This document shows positions 5,962 through 11,018 of a stretch of DNA of 11,018 nt, one piece after another. Each line of letters starts with the position of its first letter. Within the stretch, counting starts at the first letter, position 1. The notes beneath the pieces are model-generated. The model did not search any database and had not been told where the DNA came from. It saw only the letters and a program-made list of their open reading frames with translations. The translations under genes were made by a program, and so were the position numbers. This DNA comes from Clostridiales bacterium UBA8153 (GTDB lineage: Bacteria; Bacillota; Sulfobacillia; UBA8153), in NCBI GenBank assembly GCA_003449495.1, contig DMHJ01000035.1:580-11597 (forward strand), in the 5' to 3' direction.

Positions 5962-7362
5962 TCATTGCCCCCGCCATGCGGCTACCGGCTTCCCCCACCC
6001 CGGCCGGCCCTTGACCTTGCCGTCCCGCACCACCCAGGCACCCCGCACCATGGTACCCACCACCGCCCCGGCGGTAGAATGCCCCTCATACACCCGGGCC
6101 ATGCCTTCCGCGCACAAAGCCGCTGCCGGCGGTCCTACCGGCCCTTCGGGACGAACATCGATGAGCACCAGGTCGGCATCGGCGCCGGGCTGCAACGCCC
6201 CCTTCTGCGGATAGATGCCGAAGATCTGGGCGGGGCGCAGCGCAAGCATGCGAGCTAAGTCGGTCATTTCCAGGTGGCCGCCTGCTACGGCGTCCAGCAT
6301 GAGCCGTAGCATGGTGCTCAGGCCCGGGAACCCGGTCGTGGCATTCCAGATATCGTGCGGACCGGGCGACCTGGCACCGGATCCCTCAGCGGTGTGGCCA
6401 CTGGCGATGACATCACACCTCCCCTCCTTCACCCCGGTCCACAACGCCCGTACGGTGGAGTGGGAACGCAAGGGCGGGCTACATTTGGCCAGTGGGCCCA
6501 GGCGGGCCAGGTCGTCGACAGTGGCCAACAGGTACTGCGGGCAAGTTTCCAGGGTAACCTTGGTGCCGCGCTCCCTGGCTGCGGTGGCCATTTCCATCAC
6601 CCGGGGCACAGAAGTGTGACACAGGTGCAGGGAGACCTTGCTCGCCTCGGCTAGAGCCAAGGCGCCGGCGGCCGCGGCCACTTCGGCCACTTCCGGGTGG
6701 GCCGCAGCATAGGCCATGCCGTCCCGGCGGCCCTGGGCCTCCAGGCGTTCCTGCAGGCGGGCGCAGATGGCGTAGCTCTCGCTATGCATGGCGACTGGTA
6801 GTCCCGTGCCGGCCACGGCACGGAACACCTCCCACAGCGCACCTTCGTCAGAACACCAGAGCCCGGTCTCGTCCGCCCGGCCCGGCGGGGCTTTTGCCAT
6901 GACTGTGTGGAACCCGGTGACGCCGGCGGCGGCCAGCCGGGGGATGTCGGCGATGCCCTCTTCCCCAGCCGGCCCATGGAAGCCGTAATCTACCATGGCG
7001 TGGGCGGCAGCCGCCAACTTACGCTCCTCCAGGGCATCCACCGCCTGTCCGCGGGGGTAAGGGATGGGCATCTCCAAGACGGTGGTGATACCGCCCAAGG
7101 CGGCGGCCAAGGTGCCCAGCTGGACCTCTTCCCCCGGCGAACGGCCGGAAAAGCCGAGGTGAACGTGGGAGTCAATGATGCCGGGGAAAACGCAGAGTCC
7201 GGACGCGTCCACGGTGTGCCGGCAGAGGCCGTCGGCGGCCCCCGGGTACACCACTCCGGCGATCTTCTCCCCGGCAAGCAGCACATCGGCCGGGGTGACT
7301 TTCTCCGCGGTGACCACCAGGCCGCCCTTGATCAGCAAGTCAAACCGTTTGGCTCGTGCCAT
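5962..7362 (-). CDS. Allantoinase/hydantoinase-like amidohydrolase with altered metal site
   Basis: A 466-residue protein of the cyclic-amidohydrolase group (dihydroorotase, allantoinase, dihydropyrimidinase/hydantoinase), which opens cyclic ureide or imide rings. Seen: GIIDSHVHLG with His66 and His68; GGITTVLEMP (90-99); MHSES with His193; LHLCHTS with His249; an allantoinase-like WNATTGFPGLSTML segment (339-352); and a C-terminal GALQPGADADLVLID (388-402). Two usual active-site residues are changed: the carboxylated Lys position (family FKxFM) is His152 in GFHTVM, and the catalytic Asp of the family TDHAP motif is Gly322 in ASGHTAEG. Activity may therefore be changed or lost. The ATG at 7362 is preferred over an upstream in-frame ATG at 7422 because AAGGAGAT lies 6 nt before it. 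It precedes the D-aminoacylase-type gene on the same strand and probably shares its transcript. Confidence 0.85.
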   Translation of the reverse strand: MARAKRFDLLIKGGLVVTAEKVTPADVLLAGEKIAGVVYPGAADGLCRHTVDASGLCVFPGIIDSHVHLGFSGRSPGEEVQLGTLAAALGGITTVLEMPIPYPRGQAVDALEERKLAAAAHAMVDYGFHGPAGEEGIADIPRLAAAGVTGFHTVMAKAPPGRADETGLWCSDEGALWEVFRAVAGTGLPVAMHSESYAICARLQERLEAQGRRDGMAYAAAHPEVAEVAAAAGALALAEASKVSLHLCHTSVPRVMEMATAARERGTKVTLETCPQYLLATVDDLARLGPLAKCSPPLRSHSTVRALWTGVKEGRCDVIASGHTAEGSGARSPGPHDIWNATTGFPGLSTMLRLMLDAVAGGHLEMTDLARMLALRPAQIFGIYPQKGALQPGADADLVLIDVRPEGPVGPPAAALCAEGMARVYEGHSTAGAVVGTMVRGAWVVRDGKVKGRPGWGKPVAAWRGQ

Positions 7363-7368
7363 GGTGCC

Positions 7369-7376
7369 ATCTCCTT
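7369..7376 (-). promoter_or_regulatory. Ribosome binding site of the hydantoinase-like gene
   Basis: Read on the minus strand, AAGGAGAT stands 6 nt before the ATG at 7362. It is one of the best Shine-Dalgarno sites in the window and decides the start against the longer reading. Confidence 0.75.
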
Positions 7377-7457
7377 TTCCAAGTCCGGGAGACCTCCGCC
7401 CGGCAGTGACCTGACCCGGCACCGCCGGCGCCGTCCCCCATCTGCCCGGAAGCCGGC

Positions 7458-7476
7458 GGCCCCGGTTCTCCGGGCC
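7458..7476. other. Small GC-rich hairpin between pseudogene and amidohydrolase
   Basis: GGCCC-GG (7458-7465, one bulged C at 7463) pairs with CCGGGCC (7470-7476) around a TTCT loop. It lies in the 124-nt space between the kinase pseudogene and the amidohydrolase pair. No T-run follows on either strand. It could weakly end upstream transcripts or be chance in GC-rich DNA. I saw no convincing -35/-10 promoter in this space. Confidence 0.25.
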
Positions 7477-7486
7477 TAGACCAGGC

Positions 7487-8188
7487 TCACCACCGGTCTA
7501 CGTCTGGGCCACCCGGACCTGGGAAAGGTGCCGGCGATAGCTTGCCGACCAGCACCACGTCGAGCAGACCATGCTCGGTGCTGGCCCCGGGAGACATTTT
7601 GAGGCCTCCGCCGGTAGAGCAGGTGTTGAGGACGAAGCTCCCCACATACTTCCCCTCTGCCACCCGGTCACCCAGAGTGATGCGCATGGCGTGGGCCCGC
7701 AGGTTAGGCGGCCGGGACACCATGGCACCTGCGAGCTTGGCTTGACCACTCAGACGTCCATGGTGGGTGTTGACCTAGTGCATGACATCAGACGGAAATC
7801 CCAAAGAAGTGATGATGGCAGAGCAAGTGCCGGTGTCAATGCCCAGATCAATGAAGCGGATGACCGGGCTCGTCAAGACGCGTACCGCTCCATCCAAGGC
7901 CAGGGGGATGCCAAAGGTCCGCGCCAGCTCATTGCCGGTGCCCAGAGGCAGAAGACCGGGGGCTCTGCCGGTGCCGGCGATGCCGCTGACCACTCCCCCC
8001 CTGGTACCGTCGCCGCCTGCGGCCACCACCACGTCCGCGCGGGCCAGTTCCGTGGCGTGTCCCGGGGCTTCGATACAGACGATTTCGTGTTCAAGCCGGC
8101 ACTGCTCCCTGGCACGCCACCTGCCCGGCGCTTCCCGCCCAACGCGGCCGTTACCGGCGATCGAGTTGGCTACCACATAGTACTTCAC
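7487..8188 (-). pseudogene. Diacylglycerol-kinase-family lipid kinase, broken by an in-frame TAG
   Basis: Two reading segments in the same frame, 7778-8188 and 7487-7774, are separated only by a TAG at 7775-7777. Together they make one lipid/diacylglycerol kinase (YegS/BmrU-like) of about 233 codons against roughly 290-300 usual. Seen: YYVVANSIAGNGR (equivalent of the NPxAGxG motif), GHATELAR, GGDGT, LPLGTGNELAR, then after the stop GGGLKMSPGAS and GLLDVVLV, the typical C-terminal signature. The residues after GGDGT are RGGVV where the family has an Asn-Glu pair, and about 8 residues seem missing before GGDGT, so decay goes beyond the stop. Likely start: GTG at 8188 with GGGGGAG 9 nt upstream, although the frame is open back to 8308. 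Intact family members phosphorylate membrane lipids. The 277 nt from 8189 to 8465 hold no gene I recognise. Confidence 0.75.
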
Positions 8189-8465
8189 AAGCAGAACTCC
8201 CCCGGCCGTGCTGAAGAAGAAGGCTCCCGCCGGGCCGCTTGTACCCCGGCGCCGGAAGGCATAGTTCGCCAGCCTCAACACGCTTACCTGCCGGAACCCT
8301 CCTCGCACCGCGGAAGGCAGGTGCAGCGTGCGTTTCCCACTGCCTGCCTGTGCCTACTACCGGGGGTGGCACCGAAAGCGTGGGAGGGTTGTCGTAGCCG
8401 GCATGGGGACGGATGGTTACTGCCCGGCGCGGTGAACCTGGCCGGCAGCGTGGCGTAAGGCGGCA

Positions 8466-9788
8466 CTAGAGGCCGGGATGCGTGCCTACCCGCACCACGG
8501 TGGGTATGGGCAGATACACCGAGGACGGGAGTCGCCGGATGGTGTACCGGCCGCCAGCAAACACCTGGGCCTCGGCCGCCACTACCTTGCCGGCCCGGCC
8601 CTCCACTACCACGGTCTTGCCCGCGGGCAGGCTGGGATCGAGGATGGTCTGCGTTCCGTACGGCAAGGTACGGACCAACCGGGTGCTGATGGTCACCCGG
8701 AGATCTTCCGGGCCTTGCCCGTAGATGCCGACGGTCAGGGTCCCCGCACCGGCGGAAGCGCGCACCAAGACGTGCCGCCGGGTGCTGTTCCTGAACCTCA
8801 AGTCCAGGTCTTCATCGAAGGCCACGGCGGCATCACGCCCCCAGGGCACGTAGTCCACGATCAGGGAATGGTTGAAGCGTTGCACCAGCTCGAGGTCGGC
8901 CAGAAGGATGGCGTTGTAGAGGGTGGTGGAGACCTGGCATACCCCCCCGCCGATGCCGGGTACGACCCGGTGCCCGTAGAAGGTGTTGGCCGCCCGGTAG
9001 CCCCGCTCTGCCGAACGTGGCCCTACCACCTCATTGAAGGAAAATTCCTCGCCCGGTCCGAGCAAGGTACCGTTGATGGCCGCCGCCGCCAGGGCGATAT
9101 TGTCGGCCCGGGGCTCGCCGGCGCGGTAGTTGGTAGAAAACTCCGCCAGCCTGAACTCAATACCCAGGGCCGCCAGCTCCTCCTGGGTAACCTCGGGCTC
9201 CACCCTGGTCAGGGGCAGCTGCGCGTGAGTAGGCAGGGCATCCCAGCTGCGTGACGGCCATACCACCTGGCGGAGGGCACCGGTATCGAGCACGGTGCCG
9301 TAGCTGTGGGGACTCACCTCCACGCGCCCGCCGGCGGAGAATACCAGCGCCGCAGATACCGGACTCCGTTCCACGGCCTGCTTCAGAGCCTGGGCCGCCC
9401 GGTCGAATGCCTGCGCGTCAAGGTGTACGATAAGGGCCAACCGCTGGGGCGCGCTGCGCCACCAAGGGCTCACCCGGGCTTGGGCCAGGCTCGCATCGAT
9501 GTCCGGGACTAGGCCCAACTCCGAGAAGTGCAGGGTATAGGACTCGCCCGGCCGGGCCTCCAGCACGAGTACCCGCCGGCTTAGATCGAGCGCCTGCTCC
9601 AGGCGGCTACGTGCCTCCTGGGGGGATAGACCGCCCACGTCGATGCCGCCGATGGTGGTGGAGCGGTCGTACCGGGTCCCTCCGGCCACCAGCACACCGG
9701 CAGAAGCTGCCAACAGGCCGAGCAGGGCCCCGGCGAGAGGTAGATGCCAGCGGCGGCGCTTCTGTCGTTCCCCATCATTGCCGGGCAT
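8466..9788 (-). CDS. Membrane-anchored VanW-domain protein with PG-binding and G5-like domains
   Basis: A 440-residue envelope protein. A charged N-terminus (ERQKRRRW) is followed by one hydrophobic segment at about 15-36, probably a signal anchor placing the rest outside the membrane. Then come a putative peptidoglycan-binding region (PG_binding_4-like, about 80-190), a VanW domain (about 211-341) with STNYRAGEPRADNI, LLGPGEEFSFNEVVGPR and the conserved PGIGGGVCQVSTTLYNA (Cys284), and a G5-like C-terminal domain (about 363-430) with ILDPSLPAGKTVVVEG. VanW proteins are common in Firmicutes and linked to the cell wall, but their biochemical role is poorly defined. The ATG at 9788 gives a normal N-terminus; a longer in-frame start at 9953 would run well into the sigma-factor gene. 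The Shine-Dalgarno site is weak (AGGCGG, 9 nt upstream). It follows the ECF sigma gene by 38 nt, probably in one operon. Confidence 0.88.
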   Translation of the reverse strand: MPGNDGERQKRRRWHLPLAGALLGLLAASAGVLVAGGTRYDRSTTIGGIDVGGLSPQEARSRLEQALDLSRRVLVLEARPGESYTLHFSELGLVPDIDASLAQARVSPWWRSAPQRLALIVHLDAQAFDRAAQALKQAVERSPVSAALVFSAGGRVEVSPHSYGTVLDTGALRQVVWPSRSWDALPTHAQLPLTRVEPEVTQEELAALGIEFRLAEFSTNYRAGEPRADNIALAAAAINGTLLGPGEEFSFNEVVGPRSAERGYRAANTFYGHRVVPGIGGGVCQVSTTLYNAILLADLELVQRFNHSLIVDYVPWGRDAAVAFDEDLDLRFRNSTRRHVLVRASAGAGTLTVGIYGQGPEDLRVTISTRLVRTLPYGTQTILDPSLPAGKTVVVEGRAGKVVAAEAQVFAGGRYTIRRLPSSVYLPIPTVVRVGTHPGL

Positions 9789-9826
9789 GGCGAAAAACCG
9801 CCTTTCACGTCCACCAAGATACCGGT

Positions 9827-10426
9827 CTAGCTTCCCACGGCGAGAGTATGCCACCGGGGCGCCCGGCCGGGCCGCATTCCCTGCTCGGCCAGGACCCCGC
9901 GCAAGATGGCGCGGGCCCGGCTCAGCCTGGATTTGACGGTGCCTACCGGACAACGCAAGACCTCGGCCACCTCTCCGTAGGTCAGCTGGCGCATGTCGTG
10001 CAGTATTACTACGGCGCGGTGCTCGTAACTAAGCCGTTCCAATCCCTGCAGGATGGCCCGGCTCAAGTCCGCCTGCTCTGCCAGGACTTCGGGTCCCGGC
10101 GCCTGGTCGGGTACTTGCCATACCAGTTCCTCCTCGCCCAAGGTGGCGTCCAGCGAGAGAGTCCGGCGGCGGCGGCGCAGGCGGTCGACACAGAGATTCG
10201 ATGCGATGCGGTACACCCAGCTGGAGAACCGGGCCTTGCCCTGGAAGCCGCTGATGGACGTGTACACCCGCACCAGCGTCTCCTGGGTCAGGTCCTGTGC
10301 ATCCTGCTGGTTTCCGGTCATCCGGTAGGCGTAGTTGTAGATGGGTTTCTGGTACGTCCGGAGCAACGCCTCCAACGCATCGGCACTGCCCCGTCTGGCT
10401 TCCTGTACCAGGGTGGCTTCGTCCAT
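9827..10426 (-). CDS. ECF-type RNA polymerase sigma factor
   Basis: A 199-residue sigma-70 family protein of the extracytoplasmic-function type, which directs RNA polymerase to stress or envelope genes. Region 2 is at about 20-90 (AYRMTGNQQDAQDLTQETLV, then FSSWVYRIASNLCVDRLRR). Region 4 is at about 125-178, with the helix-turn-helix YGEVAEVLRCPVGTVKSRLSRAR. A short unconserved tail follows. Length is normal for the family. The ATG at 10426 has GGGAGGGAG upstream with 8 nt spacing. The next gene on the strand is the membrane VanW protein, not the zinc-finger anti-sigma factor usual for this SigW-like type. How the sigma factor is held inactive is therefore unclear; the membrane protein could take part (inference). 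Confidence 0.93.
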   Translation of the reverse strand: MDEATLVQEARRGSADALEALLRTYQKPIYNYAYRMTGNQQDAQDLTQETLVRVYTSISGFQGKARFSSWVYRIASNLCVDRLRRRRRTLSLDATLGEEELVWQVPDQAPGPEVLAEQADLSRAILQGLERLSYEHRAVVILHDMRQLTYGEVAEVLRCPVGTVKSRLSRARAILRGVLAEQGMRPGRAPRWHTLAVGS

Positions 10427-10461
10427 CGCTAGAGCTCCCTCCCATGGCCGTCACTGAGTCC

Positions 10462-10470
10462 ATTGTATCA
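10462..10470 (-). promoter_or_regulatory. Possible extended -10 promoter for the sigma-VanW operon
   Basis: On the minus strand the bases read TGATACAAT: TG, one base, then TACAAT, one mismatch from TATAAT. This matches an extended -10 element. Transcription would start about 29 nt before the sigma ATG, leaving room for its ribosome binding site. There is no recognisable -35 hexamer at 17 nt (TACTCC there), which extended -10 promoters can tolerate, especially with an activator. Confidence 0.4.
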
Positions 10471-10499
10471 ACAGCCGGAGGAAGGGAGTATGCACCAAG

Positions 10500-10527
10500 T
10501 GGCTTAATCTGTGACGGGAATGGCTTA
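10500..10527 (-). repeat. Pair of TAAGCCA direct repeats, 21 bp apart
   Basis: TAAGCCA occurs twice on the minus strand (complement of 10500-10506 and 10521-10527), with identical bases, same orientation and exactly 21 bp offset, two turns of the helix. Measured from the start predicted by the extended -10, the copies centre near -48 and -69, a typical place for activator binding. The regulator is unknown; a response regulator partnering the adjacent kinase is one possibility. Confidence 0.4.
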
Positions 10528-10534
10528 GAGTTGA

Positions 10535-10552
10535 CTAGGCCTTTATGCCTAG
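10535..10552. terminator. Perfect 6-bp palindrome at the end of the kinase gene
   Basis: CTAGGC (10535-10540) and GCCTAG (10547-10552) pair perfectly around the loop CTTTAT and overlap the kinase stop codon (10549-10551). No T-run follows on the minus strand, so termination would be weak. It could instead be a protein-binding site. Confidence 0.3.
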
Positions 10553-11018
10553 ATGGGAAGTTCCAGGTGCACCCGGGTACCTTTGCCGGGTGCTGAGGTC
10601 ACTTTCAGGATGCCGCCGAGCAGAGAGGCGCGCTCATACATGCCCACCAGTCCCAGGCGTCCGGAACCACGGCCCTCCTTTGCCTGATCGAACCCCACAC
10701 CGTCGTCGCAGATGGCGATGCTCAACCGGTCCGTCGCATACATCATGGAAAGGGTCGCCCGGCAGGGCCCGGCATGCTGCTTGACGTTGCTCAGGGCCTC
10801 CTGCACAATGCGAAACACTGCCACCTCGGTAGGGCCGGGCAGGCGTCGTTCCTTGCCGGCAACTTCCAGCCTGCCCTGGACCTGGTATTCGGCCAGGCTA
10901 CCCACGAGCCACTCCAGGGCCGGCAGCAACCCGAGGTCGTCTAAGACCGACGGGCGGAGCTCCCGGCAGAATCTCCTCAGGTTCTCCAGGGTAGCATCGA
11001 CCAGCCCGGTCAGCTCCG
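10549..11018 (-). CDS. NarL-family sensor histidine kinase, C-terminal part (5' end outside window)
   Basis: The C-terminal 155 residues of a two-component sensor kinase of the LiaS/DegS/NarX type (HisKA_3 plus HATPase). The frame is open to the right edge, so the sensor region and the phospho-accepting His lie outside. Numbered from the first full codon: LRPSVLDDLGLLPALEWL (20-37) marks the link from the dimerisation helices; the N box is EALSNVKQH (73-81); the G1 box is DDGVGF (104-109); the G2 region is GLVGMYERASLLGG (122-135), followed by GKGTRVHLELP. All ATP-binding boxes look intact. The family autophosphorylates and passes phosphate to a LuxR-type response regulator. None follows it downstream, where the next gene is the sigma factor, so the regulator is either upstream outside the window or encoded elsewhere. 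Confidence 0.92.
   Translation of the reverse strand, partial: ELTGLVDATLENLRRFCRELRPSVLDDLGLLPALEWLVGSLAEYQVQGRLEVAGKERRLPGPTEVAVFRIVQEALSNVKQHAGPCRATLSMMYATDRLSIAICDDGVGFDQAKEGRGSGRLGLVGMYERASLLGGILKVTSAPGKGTRVHLELPI

Noticed and set aside
7363..7422. Longer start for the hydantoinase-like protein
   Set aside because: The extra 20 residues are not family-like, and the AAGGAGAT site points to 7362.
7775..7777. TAG as a pyrrolysine or other programmed readthrough codon
   Set aside because: Nothing in the window supports it (no suppressor tRNA or Pyl genes), and other positions of the protein are degraded too.
7571..8458. Plus-strand open frame of 295 codons opposite the lipid-kinase remnant
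   Set aside because: No recognisable domain; the minus strand shows GGDGT and other kinase motifs. The long opposite frame is a GC effect.
8478..9254. Plus-strand open frame of 258 codons opposite the VanW gene
   Set aside because: Shadow frame with no motif; the minus strand has VanW and G5 signatures.
9789..9953. Longer start for the VanW protein
   Set aside because: It would overlap the sigma gene by about 127 nt and bury the signal anchor behind 55 arginine- and glycine-rich residues.
9611..10432. Plus-strand open frame of 273 codons opposite the sigma factor
   Set aside because: Shadow frame; the minus strand encodes a clear ECF sigma factor.
10511..10536. ECF-type self-regulated promoter (AAC then CGTC) on the minus strand
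   Set aside because: Spacing between the two elements is only 13 nt, too short for ECF promoters.
10531..10536. TTGACT as a plus-strand -35 box
   Set aside because: No -10 element follows at 16-18 nt, and no plus-strand gene lies downstream.

Overview
The window is GC-rich (clearly above 60%), densely coding bacterial DNA. Its gene content points to an anaerobic, hydrogen-metabolising Firmicute of the clostridial kind: an [FeFe] hydrogenase with a PAS-type sensory [FeFe] hydrogenase and a SpoIIE-like phosphatase, a VanW/G5 cell-wall protein and a LiaS/DegS-type histidine kinase. Genus cannot be read from the sequence, and the Firmicute assignment is inference from gene families.

Left part (1-4227, + strand) is a tight hydrogenase operon. 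It holds the C-terminal 340 codons of a catalytic [FeFe] hydrogenase (hydA, entering from outside the window), a small thioredoxin-like [2Fe-2S] ferredoxin, a sensory [FeFe] hydrogenase (hydS) with an FeS domain, a PAS domain and a helical tail, and a PP2C/SpoIIE-type phosphatase with an unassigned C-terminal domain. Gaps are 15 nt and 4 nt, then a 4-nt ATGA overlap. The natural reading is an H2-producing or electron-bifurcating hydrogenase encoded with an H2/redox sensor whose output is protein dephosphorylation. HydS keeps all four H-cluster cysteines but has Ala where catalytic enzymes have the proton-transfer Cys. Its second [4Fe-4S] motif has Asp in place of one Cys.

Middle part (4272-7362, - strand, convergent with the hydrogenase operon) holds two amidohydrolases in a row. 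The upstream one (5962-7362) resembles allantoinase/hydantoinase but has lost two of the usual metal-site residues. The downstream one (4272-5879) is a D-aminoacylase/N-acyl-D-amino-acid deacylase. Together they suggest handling of N-substituted amino acids or cyclic ureides.

Next (7487-8188, - strand) is a decayed diacylglycerol-kinase-family gene, cut by a single in-frame TAG and with an eroded GGDGT region.

Right part (8466-11018, - strand) is envelope and signalling: a membrane-anchored VanW/PG-binding/G5 protein, an ECF sigma factor directly upstream of it with no anti-sigma gene visible, and the C-terminal part of a NarL-family histidine kinase running out of the window. Between kinase and sigma gene lie a small palindrome, a pair of TAAGCCA direct repeats exactly 21 bp apart and a possible extended -10 promoter.

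No tRNA, rRNA, CRISPR array, insertion sequence or phage gene was seen, and there is no gene-free stretch over 300 bases.
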